53,530 nt of DNA from Gnetum montanum (Eukaryota > Streptophyta > Gnetopsida > Gnetales > Gnetaceae). The number at the start of each line of letters is the position of its first letter. Within the stretch, counting starts at the first letter, position 1. The notes below the pieces were generated by a model. That model did no database searches, was not told the origin of the DNA, and worked only from the letters and a program-made list of their open reading frames with translations. The stretch lies in NCBI GenBank assembly GCA_015680685.1, contig MNCI01020141.1, positions 711,695 to 765,224 on the forward strand. The letters are read 5' to 3'. Position numbers and translations under genes: made by a program. Of this stretch, positions 9,884 through 21,559 are shown piece by piece.

Positions 9884-12350
9884 ATGGCACCAAAATCAAA
9901 GTTTCCAAGGGAGGAAGGACCCTCACAACCTCAGGAGAAGCAACCTAGAACCAAAAGGAAATGGGACATGCGACCTTAGGAGCATGTAGAGGGCTCACAT
10001 GCAATTGGCCCTCTCCATGAGGAACCCAAAGTGGAATATGTTCATTAGATTCTTGAAGAAGAGGTCCCCACAGAATAATCATGTAGGGATGAGACTCCAG
10101 TGAGAGTGCCACGGCTTGAGGTCACCTTGAACAGGGCCTACCTTGATGTTATCAAGTTGAAAGAACTGCAACGAATGGTCCTTCAAGAATTAAACTTTGG
10201 AATGTTCCTAGAAAGTGTGCTAGAAGAAGTTAGAACTTAGTTGCAAAATTCTCCCATATGGCCAATCATCATATCTAGTGGTTAGTGGTATCTGGGGGAA
10301 ACCTATCTCTTCTGGAAAAATCGGCAATCGAGGTCGTGAGTAAGAATCAAAGACATCTATGTGTCTTACTCTATAGAGGTAATTGCACAAGCTCTTGGGT
10401 TGCCTGAGACTAGGGCTGATGTGGTAGAAATTTCAAAACAAGAAAACCCTAAGGTGAAAGTGAAGTGGACTACACAATGCTATGGGGTAGACTGTAAGGA
10501 GTTTGGCACATTGGCCACTTCAGAAAGAGTTTACTCCAAAATTGCATTTTACCACTTAAATCCAATGGTAAGACCCAACAAAATCATTGCCTTTTCTACT
10601 CATGCATGTGCTGCTTTAAGCAGGAAATTTCCTATCAACCTTCCATAGTTACTCTTCTTGGAAATTGAGAAAAAGTTCATAGAAAATGAACATGGAAGGC
10701 AAGCTTTGTCCTTTCCTTGCTTGATCAAGAAATTGTGCAAATGGGCAAGGATAACATGATATGCCAATGACACACTTCGTCACACCCCAATTGCCTTGTG
10801 GTGTGAAATGATGAAAGATAAAACATTTACCAAAACAAGAATGGAGGAAGAGCAACAACCACCTCCACTGTTTGCACAAGCAACAAGGTTAGATTCATGC
10901 ATGGTCATAGAGCACATACATGAGATCCGACAATCACTCCTTTGCCAAAAAGTGCAACAAGCAGGAACCAGTGGTGGTGGAGATCCTTCTATGTATCACC
11001 CTACCTTGAGCCATCTAGAACAAGTGGCTTGATCTATGAGCTTTCTAGAGAGGGTAGGGTCGATGCTTTCAGCCGTGTGAACACTAGTGCTTGCGAGAAT
11101 AGACCCTAGCGCTTGAGAAGTAATGGTGTCAATGGCCCAACAATTATTTCTAGAGATATTAGGAAATGCTACTACTTTCTTGGTGTGCTTGGAGAAAGGT
11201 GAAGGGGAAACTATCCTGGTAATGCAGCACCAAGGAGAGGGAGTCGCAACAAAAGTGGTTGCTGATATGCTCGCCATGGCTCTTAATGCACCTTCAGTGC
11301 TTGTACCGGATGTACATGGGCTTAGAGATGTGTAGATGTCTACAAGTACTCTGAGTGAAAAACTCAATGCAACACAACATGAAGAATTGTTGGACTGATT
11401 GGTGAAAATTGGACAACCACTTTCAGATGTCTTTGACCTTCTAGACAACATCACTGTAACCCAGTAAGAGCTACTCTTGGCAAAGGGCAAGTGCCTCATC
11501 CTAGAGGGGCAATTGGAAGTAGCTNGACAGATTAAGATTTTCAGCAGCCAAACTTCTCACATTGGTGTTTACCCTAGCCAGCTCCTCCTATTGTTGGTAG
11601 ATAAAATCCTTCATTTGTTGATTTTCAAGACCAACATTGCGTAGGTGATGAACTTCTACGGTCAACTCAACATTCTCCTAGTGAACCTCTACCAAGTTCT
11701 TGTTATATAATAAGAACGAGCTTCCACTAAGGACTTGTCGAAGATCACCAACTCTCACTTGTACTTAACCTTTTGAAGCTTGGTTTNTGACAAGTCCTTA
11801 GTGGAAGCTCGTTCTTATTATATAACAAGAACTTGGTAGAGGTTCACTAGGAGAATGTTGAGTTAACCGTAGAATTTCATCACCTACACAATGTTGGTCT
11901 TGAAAATCAACAAATGAAGGATTTTATCTACCAACAATAGGAGGAGCTGGCTAGGGTAAACACCAATGTGAGAAGTTTGGCTGTTGAAAATCTTAATCTG
12001 TTAATGGAGGTAGTGTGATCCTTATGATAGAAGAAAATCATTGAAAGCACTGCTTGGCAGAATGAGGCCCTCAAGTTTGAAAGAGTGAAAAATCACTATA
12101 AGGACCAAGTGGGATTACAAAAAGAAATTAACAAAAAGGAAATCCAAGTTGCAAAGGCTAAGATGAATCAAGCCCTCCAACAACTCAAGGAAGGAGGCAA
12201 GTTATGGAAACCCATCTTTGATAAATTAAACGCCTATAACCAAGCTAAGATTCATCTCAAGGAGCTATAGATTGAAGAAATGACAGAATATATGGAACTA
12301 TCCAACCTTCGTTATGCAAACCTAGCCATGCTTACAGCTGGGAGGCCATG
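9884..12350 (+). pseudogene. Extra 3' ORF (Athila env-like position), broken
   Basis: Starts MAPKSKFPREEGPSQPQEKQ at the ATG at 9884, placed directly after a 3' splice-site-like TGCTTGCAG. The frame resumes after stops: an R/K-rich start, a middle part (10361-10648) with SYSIEVIAQALGLPETRADV, a later segment (10796-11032) and a coiled-coil-like, Lys/Glu/Gln-rich C-terminal part (12085-12270). Its place after integrase is that of the env-like ORF of Athila. I see no clear signal peptide or membrane span, so an envelope role is not supported. The region includes the inverted repeat at 11526-12003, which disturbs the frame. Confidence 0.6.
11526..12003. repeat. Large inverted repeat bounded by single Ns
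   Basis: The arm 11526 to about 11739 is the reverse complement of about 11788-12003 with only a handful of differences. A spacer of about 48 bases lies between them. A single N at 11525 marks the left edge and another at 11787 marks the start of the right arm. Read in reverse, 11526-11786 restores the reading direction of the surrounding ORF, so the left arm is in the wrong orientation. A misplaced contig or haplotype end in the assembly is the simplest explanation; a true fold-back duplication is possible. Confidence 0.85.
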
Positions 12351-13059
12351 ATTAGACCTTGAGAAGCAAGTGGCCACCTCATATTTTTTATACGAGGGTA
12401 ATTTTAAGGTGCATAAAGAAACAAAGCAAAGGTTGGAACAACAAATGTGGAACTCAAAGTTCTTCAAACCTACTTTGAAGTGCAATTATCTATTGCAGAG
12501 AACTTATCTCGACAAATGAATGACTACCAGTGGCTGTAAGCATCAGTTCATACATTCAATATCGAACAAAACAGTTTGTGGCCTAGTTTGTCAATTTGAA
12601 GGAGCTCTTCCTTGCACTTCCATGTCCTTGGGATGTTCCTATTTTGGCACACATTGGCGAAGCTTCTTGGACTATGAACAACCCTAAAAGTAAAGAAGAT
12701 AAAATGAGGGCTTTGTTGGAGGCTTTCCAATTGCCTCTGAAAGTTGCAACAATCGCAAGATAACCTCAACCACCACATGCACTTGAAGCTGGTGAGGGCT
12801 CGTTAGAACCACCACCACCAGGAATTGTATGATCTTGTTCAATAACTTTAGCATCTCGATAGGGTTGTGTGTCCATGGTTGTCAAGGTGTTTAATTTTGT
12901 TGTCCATGAAGATCATAGTTTTGTAATTTCCTTCTGTACACTCAAACACCTGGTGTGTTGCTAGTGTTAGTGTGTGTATTGATATGTTTGGTGATGTGTG
13001 TCATTAGTAACCTCATACCTTCCAAATTGTGACAAACTCGAGAACAAGTTTTCACTTAG
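12351..13059 (+). other. 3' ORF tail and untranslated region
   Basis: The end of the decayed 3' ORF (Gln- and Leu-rich frames with stops) runs to about 12800. After it comes about 250 bases of GT-rich, non-coding-looking sequence up to the purine tract. No other feature is seen. Confidence 0.5.
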
Positions 13060-13070
13060 TCATGGGGGTA
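13060..13070 (+). other. Polypurine tract of Athila-like element
   Basis: TCATGGGGGTA lies directly against the 3' LTR start. A short G-run at this place is expected as the primer for plus-strand synthesis. It is short and partly decayed. Confidence 0.6.
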
Positions 13071-14007
13071 TGATGAAGCATCCAGTCCACTGTGTCAACT
13101 AGGCTACATCGATGAAGCCTTGTTAATGCAACCACGTCGAGGTGACCCCATTGATGCATCTTTCCAGGCATTAACATGGCCTCATCAATGCAAAGTCCAT
13201 TTTCTTCTATAAATATGCGTGCACCCATCGCATTTATGGCACCTTTTGTTCAAGTTGTAGTGAAGCTCTTACAATTTGTTTCCGTAGGAGTTAGATTATT
13301 TTCCAAGTGCCCATAGACATAGTTCGAAGAGTGTATGACTCTTTATTCAAGTGTTAATGTACCTAAGCCCATTAGCGTGAATGAAAATAAAGATAAGGTT
13401 TTTGAACATTCCTTGCAGCATTTGAACTAGATTACTTAGGCATTAATATTTTAATACTTTAGTAATTTTAATGCATTTGTTATCACACTTTAATAATTTT
13501 AATGCTTTTGTTATCACTTTATAGTTACAGTATGTTTTAGTAATCCACAAGAACACATAAGCATGACCACCTCGAACATATGTCTGATACTTGGCAACCC
13601 AGTGATGCTTAATGTCTGGCAACCCAGTGACACTTAACGTCTAGCAACCCAGTAGTGATTAGGACATGCTTGGGATGTGCATGGAGGGTGGGACCGGTTG
13701 CTTATGCTAGGGATAGTCGAGCGATAGTGTAGTAAAATCTTAAATTATCTACCCTTTTACTCCCTATATTTGAAGAATTAGCTATTACAGATAAAAGAAA
13801 ACATATAAAAATCATATGCCTCAGTCTCACTTAACCATCGTTCTCAAATTTTACAAGTGAGGTTGAGAGGACAACAACCATTCTAACTAGGATTTTGATG
13901 GCTAGAATACTGTGCGTAAGTGCTCGCAGTCTTATGAATCTGACCAGATTATGCGTGAACGCTCATGATTCGTATGGTTGGGCGTAGGGGTACCTCACTA
14001 CTCATTA
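13071..14007 (+). repeat. 3' LTR of Athila-like element
   Basis: A 937-base repeat of 1965-2876, starting TGATGAAGCAT and ending TCATTA (TCATCA with one change), with ATGCT duplicated immediately outside. It carries a TATA-like box near 13209. A 25-base unit beginning GGCAACCCAGTGA occurs at 13593 and 13618, followed by a partial copy at 13643; the 5' LTR has one unit fewer. Confidence 0.93.
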
Positions 14008-14012
14008 ATGCT

Positions 14013-15946
14013 CAAATCCTTGAGTTCCTCATGAATGTTGTTTATCTAGTATTATATCAATTTATAACAAATAGAGCTAGACCAAAGGTTGAGCAAGTTG
14101 TGGTAGATGATATTAGGGCCAAGTGTAAATAAGGAGTTTTTTTCCATGTCCATTACACAGAAATTGTTATAGGAGGATTTGAGGGAAGGTTAAAGAAATT
14201 ACCATAATTTGTGGCCCCCCTATTTAGTAGCTCTTAAAGTAGAAAGGTAATTGCAAAATAGGCTATTGTGGCATGATAATGTGGCAAAACAAGTTTTTAT
14301 GTTGAAAATAGGCTTTTGGTATTTTGAGAATGCCCATTGCATAATGAATATAAGGACCAAATTTGAAAAAGTAATACTTCCAAAAGCAAGGCATAGGTTT
14401 TATAATCCTAGTAAGAATTTCAAGAAGGTCCATGAGCACCAAGAAAATGATGCTATGTATTCTTTGATGAATGATGAATTGGTGAATATGGCCAAATAGC
14501 AAATAGAGGATGAACTTAGGAGGACTCTTTTCATCATTTTGCTAGAAGGGCAATGCATAGGAGAAGAATTGTTAACCAACAAATGGTTTAGAGATAATAC
14601 TCACATCTTGGTAAAATAGTTTAGTAAAGATTAATTAAATAGAATGAAAGAAAATTATTTTTTCATGGAAAATTGATGGGCCAAATGAAGCCTTGGATCT
14701 AGAAGCCTTCACTTGGTATACAAAAATTAGAGAACAAATGATAAGGAAATTGGAATTTCTTTTTAGAAGGAAAATATTGTAGCTTAAAAAGATTAGTCAT
14801 ATATAAACATAATAACCACTAGTGTTGATGCTTCAACATCTCAAAATGCCTTGACTTTAGTTGATTTTCCTTTAGAATATATTATTAAGGGAGCCCCAAA
14901 ATCAATGAAAGTGAAGACTTCCAAGGGAAGAATAAGTTTTAAATAATAGCATCTAGAAAGGCTAGGAGTTGAAGTTTCTATTATCTTTTGTATGAAAATG
15001 TAGTTTGGAAAATAAGAAAAACCAAAATGGCCATGACAAACCATGAATTGGTAGAGAATGTATTAGTAGTCATTGTAGATTGGTTAAAAACTGCTAATGA
15101 AACCATCAGAGATTAATAATAGGAAATTGACAAATTAAAAAGCTAGCATCATTTATTGCAATTGGAATTTGAATTTCTTAGAAAGAAATATGAAGATCAA
15201 ATAAATATTTTTCAAGTCAAGGAAGTCAACATAGAAGCCCTAATGGTGGAAAATGTAGAATTACAACGAGAATTAACCAAGAAAGATAACAGAGTTTCTA
15301 TTGATAGCTTGAAATTAGAAGTTAGCTTTAAGTTTGTTATAGACAAAATAATGGTCATGAAGAAACAAATAGAAATATTCAAGGCTAACATAAATGAACT
15401 CAAAGACAAGAAGAAACATTTTGAATAAGCTATAGTAAAAACATTTGAATTTTTGGATTGGACAAATGCTATGAGAGATTGGTTGCCTGAGCAAGGGGTT
15501 GTGTTTCTTGATGATGTTATGAATGGTGGCATGAGAAGAGTTAAGTGGATTCTAAAAGCAAGGGCAAATCTAGATATGGCATTATAATACATACAAGAAT
15601 GTGAGAAGAACATAACCCACATTATTAGCACCCTAGAAATAAGTGATGGCAATCAGTTAGAAAATAGAATAGCATAGTAATTTACTGTTGCTGAGGCAAA
15701 CGAAATGATAGAAACATGATTGTTTTTATATAAATAAAGTTACTACAAGCTCCTAGTATAGAGAGAAGATGAACATGTCCAAGAATCTCAAGAAGAGAAT
15801 CCAGTGGTGGTGGAAATCCAATGGTAGTAGGAAAAGTTACAATTCAATAAAAATACGCTTGAGAAAATTGTGGTTAGAAGTTAGTTTTAATAACTATTTT
15901 TGTAACTCCTTTACCATTATAATTGAATCAATTTTGTCTTGCTATA
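14013..15946 (+). pseudogene. Decayed coiled-coil ORF of an older element
   Basis: Continues the sequence interrupted at 1964. Readable segments are 14251-14499 and 15156-15428; the second is rich in Lys, Glu, Ile and Leu with heptad-like spacing (QLEFEFLRKKYEDQINIF and following). After a stop the frame continues to about 15700 with WILKARANLDMAL. The general character resembles extra 3' ORFs of plant Ty3/gypsy elements, but I recognise no named domain. It could be the 3' part of a relative of the Tat-like element resumed at 44591, since the DNA between is one inserted element. Confidence 0.45.
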
Positions 15947-15951
15947 AAAAG

Positions 15952-17168
15952 TGAAACACCCTAAAGAAAATTTGCATTTGCATATGTAGCCTAATGGCTA
16001 GACTATTTACATTATAATTTATTGAGAATTTCAAGGGTAGAAATAATTGTCCATGTTCCCATTAAAAATCCCACCTCATGGCTTTTGTTCCAGCTTAGTT
16101 TGAACACTTTTTGGTGTACAAAGATGTAATTTGCAACTTTTAAGTTGAAATTTTCTTTCAAGCTAGCATATAGAGGCCAAAAATGTAAATACACTATTAA
16201 AAATTTGGTAGTAGAAGCCAAAACATTAGTAGCTTATAGTCTATGAAAATAGCCTAAATATGCTACTAACATTGGCAGGAAAAGCTCTATACACTGGAGG
16301 TTCATAAGCTAAAAATTTGGATGATGGAAATGCTAATTATGCCAACATAAAAATGCCCAAACTGACATATACACTGGCACATATGTTGAGGGAAAATGCT
16401 AATTATGTTAGAGATTTAAGCCAAAGTTCAATCATGCTAGCATATACACAATCATACACACTAATGGAAAAGTCCAACTACCTTGGAATTTTTGGCCAAA
16501 ATCCAAATTATGATGGCATTCACACATTGTAGATTACACTCATCATAATCATCCAACATGCTTCAGTAATCAGTCAATATTTAGCAATGTGAAGTTAACA
16601 ATGCTCTAGCCTATGTAGGCTATCATCTTGTACATCTTCATGACTTTTGGAAACTTTGCACTTAGGTATAACCAAGGAAATTTAGAGAAATGAAAACTTT
16701 AGAAGTTCATGACCACCCATAATCATTCCACTAGCATAAGCAATAGTAGTAGAGAAAATTGATAGTGAGCTTGAAGGGTAAATTATATAGAATCCTTGGA
16801 GGTAGATCTAATTGCAGAATACATCTTGTTGGCTGTATCGAGTTCTAAGAATTCTTGCTTGAGCTCTTGAGCATAAAAATCTAAAAATTTGTGTTCTTTA
16901 AGCTTTGTTGCTGTAAATTTTCCATTATTTCAATACAATTTTGTAGTTTTATTTATTTGTCACATTTTACTTTACATTTTTATACACTCGGATAATATGC
17001 TTGGAATCTTCCTTTTGCATTTTGGTAGCAAATTGTTAAGTTCCTAGGTGATTTGCAAGATCATCCAAGGTGCCCAAGATCCTCTTCCAAGGCTCATTTG
17101 AATCTAGGGTTAAATTGTCATGTGCTAAAATTTTTGGCCCTCCAACATTGAATTTTTTAGCCTCTACA
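15952..17168 (+). repeat. 5' LTR of outer element
   Basis: 1217 bases, starting TGAAACACC and ending CCTCTACA, homologous along its length to 43384-44585. The middle part (16220-16530) has many words of the type GCTAATTATGCC and ACACTGGCAC. It is preceded by AAAAG and followed by the primer site. The apparent frame 16317-16532 is just repetitive LTR sequence. Confidence 0.85.
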
Positions 17169-17173
17169 TTTTT

Positions 17174-17192
17174 TGGCACTAGAAAGAGGGCC
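17174..17192 (+). other. Primer binding site, tRNA not identified
   Basis: TGGCACTAGAAAGAGGGCC follows the LTR after a T-run. The same sequence with small changes follows the LTR of the minus-strand element (41469-41451) and precedes gag of the Tat-like element (45388). The consensus begins TGGCGCTAGAA. It is neither the initiator-Met nor the Asp type. Confidence 0.75.
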
Positions 17193-17990
17193 TCTACATG
17201 AATTCTTCATTGTAAGCTAGCATATTTGATAGCATGTTTGAATTTTTGCTCATATTTCTCTTGTATATGCTAGCTTAATTATCAAAAAAATTGTAGTTTT
17301 TTGTCTATTTGTGCTATTTAAGCTAGCTTAGTTACCAATTTGCAATTTTGGCCTATACACGTTAGCTCCTATGTTAAAGTATTTGCAATTAATTTTCCCA
17401 TTTCTCTTTCATAAGCTAGCTTATTTGAAGCTAGCCTAATTACACCAAACAACTTTACTAGAAAATTTTTATTTTTTCCATTATAGGTATAGCTTATACA
17501 TTGAGGTTGTTATAGTTCTTGCTTATATGCTGAGGTGGTTCTAGCTTATACAATGAGGTTATTGTAGCTACAAAAGCTGAAGACTTTATAAGTTGAAGCT
17601 TTATAAGATAAAGCTATTTACGCTCAAGGTTTTTAACCTTCATTAAAATGTTAGTATTTTGGTCCAAAAATCACCTAACGCATTAGCCTCATATGGTTTA
17701 TGCCTTTTCAATATTCAGCAATTCTACCACACAACATAGCACACATGGCCTCTAGCCAAGACCTTATCCATACTACGATCTTAAGGATCCTGTTGTAGTG
17801 GAGCATAGGTAATCCATTAGGTAGATGGGGCTAGAACTAGCCTATACAAACATAAATGAAGAGAATTACAACTTCATTTGTGTGAAAATTCAAGCTAGCT
17901 TACTTATCCCTTGCAAAGAGTTAGAATTAAAATGTTAGTTTGAAATAATCAATAAGAATGAAAAGGAGTATATTTCCTTACCTTATGATC
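17193..17990 (+). other. Leader of outer element, rich in GCTAGC words
   Basis: About 800 bases without a coding frame. Between 17210 and 17640 the palindrome GCTAGC, often inside TAAGCTAGCTTA, and AGCTTATA words recur many times. No splice or coding signal recognised. Confidence 0.5.
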
Positions 17991-19147
17991 AAATCAAACT
18001 AACTGATTTCCATACTTGTATGTTGGAACAACTAGTAGAATTAGAAGAGGCAAGTGAGGAGATAGGCTTCGATGAGAACCAAGAAGAAGAAGAAGAGTTC
18101 AAGGAGGAATAGGAGCCAAATGTTTTTATTAGAAATCTCTTTCAATAATTGGATTCCCAAACTACCATCACTAGCTCTACACCTCCAATGAACCATATGC
18201 ATTAAGTTCCTTAGGCTTCCCCCGTATATCCTACCATGTTTGGACCAACACTGGTTGTTGTAGCATACTAATCTTAGCTATTTTTCCACTCTACCTTCCT
18301 ATTTTCATCAATGCCTTTTAGAACTCAACCATCACTGATGGTGTTTACCACACCTCATTCTCTTGTCATATTAGCGAGCTCCTCTTTGACACCCCAGACT
18401 TCCCAAGCTTCTTAGATGCCTTTTTTGCCCTTTATCCATTATATCCCAACTCAAAACTCTTTCTCCTTATTTAACCCACCTACAACAGTGGTCACAGAAC
18501 CTATTTAGTCCATACTAATGTTAATTACATGACCTCAGACTATCCAACTTCCACCTCAACCATCAATACAAACACCATAGCCTACAAGGATGTCCCAAGG
18601 CGTTGATTAAGCCTTTGAAATGATCCACGACCTCACTGAAGAGCTATAGAAGCTCAAAGCTAGTACAAATTAGATGGTCAAGGTTATAGACTTCTATTAA
18701 GATGATCCCATATAGTTCAATGTTCCTCAAATAACATCACTTGCAAGCATGCCTATACCAAACTTCACCAAATACAATGATGAAGGAGATCCCAATGCAT
18801 ATCTAGTCATCTTCTAATTTGCATACCTCCTATTGTAAGCTTGGCCTCATATAATACTATTAATTGTTTCTATGTTCCTCAAAGGAAATGATTTATACTA
18901 GTACCAAACCTTTCTTAGAGGTTCCATCTATTTCATAGAGGACCTAATAAACCAATTTGTCAATCGCTTCAAATACAACTTGAAGCTAGATACTACGTTA
19001 GACCCCAAGTGATGAAGGTGAGATAGGGGCTGCTTGAACCAATTCAAAATTTTATTTAGAGATGAAATTCAATGCTCAATGAGATTCCAAAACCTATATC
19101 TAAAATCCATCTCTTATCCACCTTCAAGGAAGTAGTGAATGGCTTCA
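17991..19147 (+). pseudogene. gag, first part, outer element
   Basis: A plus-strand gag reading with many stops. It starts in an acidic stretch (EEIGFDENQEEEEEFKEE near 18055) and passes through a Pro/Thr/Ser-rich region (18150-18560). It reaches the capsid-like core at about 18753 with PNFTKYNDEGDPNAYL, and FKYNLKLDTTLD near 18970. The minus-strand copy at 37.5-40.9 kb has the same core (FTKYNGEGDPNAHL). The frame is cut at 19147, after codons for VVNGF, by a solo LTR; the next codons resume at 20134. Confidence 0.75.
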
Positions 19148-20133
19148 TGGTGTAGGGGCATTACACCTTGATAAACCCTAATAGGATCCAATCCACAACT
19201 TCTAAGCAAATCTAGCTTAGCAAATAAGAATAACACAATCAAATGGAGAAAATCTCTTTTATATTAAGGTAATTCTTAAAATACATAGGAAATACATCAA
19301 AGATGAGGAGCCAAGCTCAACTCACAACTCTCTCAAGGATCTTAGAGGTCACACTTATTCTCTCTTAATTCTCAATTGCTCATAATGGAGCCCAAGCTCA
19401 AGACAAGACACTTACAAGAGATTCTACTAATCTCTCTGAAGTGCTTTTCCTTGTCTCTCACTCAACTTCCTTGCATAAGCTCTCCTCCCTTAACTCACAC
19501 AAGATTTCTCTTCTACTCATGGTCAAGGTTATCTGGGTTTTGGTGTTTTCACTTTAGCACTAACAATGATGAATTACATCAATATTTGTAAGCAACCAGA
19601 AGGTAAAAATCCTAGAAACCATTTCTCAACTCAACTTGAGATTCTCCAACTATTTCCCAAGTCTTCTCACCTTCTTCCTAGCTATTTTCATCTTGCTTTG
19701 GCTATTTCCTAAATTGGAATGGGTGTTTTCAGAAGTTTCCCCATGCATTTGGGTTGTCTCTCACTTCATGTAAACATCTCCTATGAAAACCTTACTCTTG
19801 GGAGAGACATCTACTATTTTTGGTAGACATCTCCTATGGACTTGAGACATCTTTACTTCAAGAAAGACATCTCTAGAAAGATGTCTATCCTTTTGAGGAA
19901 ATTTCTATCTTGAAGATGCAAAAAATAAAAATGCTTTTTTTGATGCTAGGAGCCTCTGGATGCCTCCTAACATGTCCCTATAGATCTTGGAACCCCATAA
20001 ACTCATCAAAATGAGCCGAAAACACCCCAAAACATGGCAAAACATGTAAGAATCATCCCCAGTAAAATCAACTCAAAAAGATACATAACATGTAGAGTAG
20101 AACAAGGGGATCAAAAGAGGTGTCCCTACACCA
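19148..20133 (-). mobile_element. Solo LTR in gag, with CTTCA duplication
   Basis: 986 bases with inverted ends TGGTGTAGGG and CCCTACACCA, flanked by CTTCA at 19143-19147 and 20134-20138. Its reverse complement matches the start of the LTR at 51071-52119, which has its primer site on the right, so this copy points to the minus strand. Its U3 part (19768-19890) has repeated AGACATCT words. Joining the flanks gives an unbroken stretch of the gag frame, matching the uninterrupted minus-strand homologue. It arose by recombination between the two LTRs of a full element. Confidence 0.93.
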
Positions 20134-21400
20134 CTTCATTAAGTCAAAGCTCTATTACTTAGAGCCTCAATCACTGAGCCAAGCCTTTTTGCAAACTAAG
20201 ATCATTGAGGAAGCAAAGGAGGCTAGTAATGATCCAACCTTTGTGACCTATAAGAACAAACACATGAGGAGGGATAGGGATAAAACTAGGCAAGAACAGA
20301 TAACTGTGGTAGCAATATCCAAAGATATAAAATAAGTAGAAAGGTAGAGATCCTCATAATGTAACACATATTTCGACACATCAAAACCATCTACCTCTTA
20401 CATCCCAAATTAATCAAGATCAATCTTTGGATGGAAGGATAGACTGAGTACACTAAGTTTCCTATGAAGCCCTCGAAGCTTTTAGAATAGTTACTTAAAA
20501 ATAATTGTATACAACATAAGCAACAGTTTGATGAAGCTCGTAAAAGGAATGATCATCTTTGTGACATAACTAGAGATCCAATGATAGCAACTAAGGATGA
20601 TCCAAAGCTACCAAAGTACTTTAGACTAGATAGGTTTTTCCATTACCATCAAATGGCTAGTCATGATAATGATTTTTTCCTAGCATTAAAAGATGACCTC
20701 TAGAAGATGATTGACCACAGAGAGTTAATGTTAAATGAGCCTAACTATTAAAGTGCCAATAATAACTCCTATACAAACCAAATAGTACGACTCTCTTAGA
20801 AAATCATTTGTCATCAAAGTACCATTGCAGTCCTAAAACATAAAGCCTAGAAAGCCCTTCATCATATGGGTACCACCTTCTTTGGCCCCTAAAAATCCTT
20901 TTATCATATGTGTCCCTCCTTTAGTAGCAACAACATCACAACTTATAGCAAAGGAACCATTTGTTATTAGGACCTTTCCACCTTCAACAAGTAAAACCAT
21001 AATAGCTCATGATCAAAGCCCACCTATAGTGGCCAACAACTCAATGGTTAGCAAGAAACCATCACCACAATGATGAAGAAAACAACCTGTTTCCAAACCA
21101 ACAATAAAGCCCACTAAAGGTAGTTAACAACAAAAGGCTTGGAAACAAACTAGCCTATGTAGATCTATACGAAGATTAGCTACATCCATGGACAAGGTGT
21201 CCAACCCACATACATCAAAATATGAACTAAAAATCCTAGGAAGGGTGGAGGAAATTAAAATCATCAAGGCTAAAACATCACACATCAAGGGAAAGAATTT
21301 CCTTGAAACAATGAAATAAGCCAAATGGTCCCTCAAATAAAAGAACCTATCGTTGAGCTTATACAACCTACTCATGACTTCTCCCACTCATAGAGATGCA
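20134..21400 (+). pseudogene. gag, second part and linker, outer element
   Basis: Resumes with FIKSKLYYLEPQSLSQAF, matching FIKSKLYYLAPKTLSQAF in the minus-strand copy, and runs to about 20335. After stops it continues (about 20520-20750) with FRLDRFFHYHQMASHDNDFF, a degraded zinc-knuckle-like motif seen in related gag proteins. A linker at 20840-21070 has repeats of the type PFVIRTFPP and PFIICVPP. The rest (21070-21400) has no clear frame. The role of the linker is not known to me. Confidence 0.75.
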
Positions 21401-21559
21401 CTAGCTTAAGTATTAATTTCTATTCCTATGAGTGGAGACATGATTGCTAACAAAGAGTTAATCAAATCTATCATTGAGCAAGCTTCGCTTAGGGAAAATG
21501 GTCATCAACCTATGCTCATCTTTGGTGATAGTGATATGAAGATCAGCTCATGAAATAGA

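Larger units (their letters stand above)
1965..14007 (+). mobile_element. Athila-like Ty3/gypsy retrotransposon, complete but decayed
   Basis: A 12.0 kb element bounded by LTRs that start TGATGA and end TCATCA (TCATTA in the 3' copy). It is flanked by the 5-base duplication ATGCT at 1960-1964 and 14008-14012. Inside, in order, are a tRNA-Asp-type primer site, gag remnants with a zinc knuckle, protease, reverse transcriptase, RNase H, integrase, a 1.2 kb spacer, a long extra 3' ORF and a purine tract. The Asp primer site, the knuckle spacing and the extra ORF after integrase are typical of the plant Athila lineage. Every frame is broken, and the LTRs differ at many sites, mostly transitions, so the insertion is old. 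Confidence 0.9.

Noticed and set aside
10996-11499. 167-codon minus frame opposite the 3' ORF
   Set aside because: It is the antisense of the element's ORF, Ser/Thr-rich, with no recognisable domain; probably a shadow frame.
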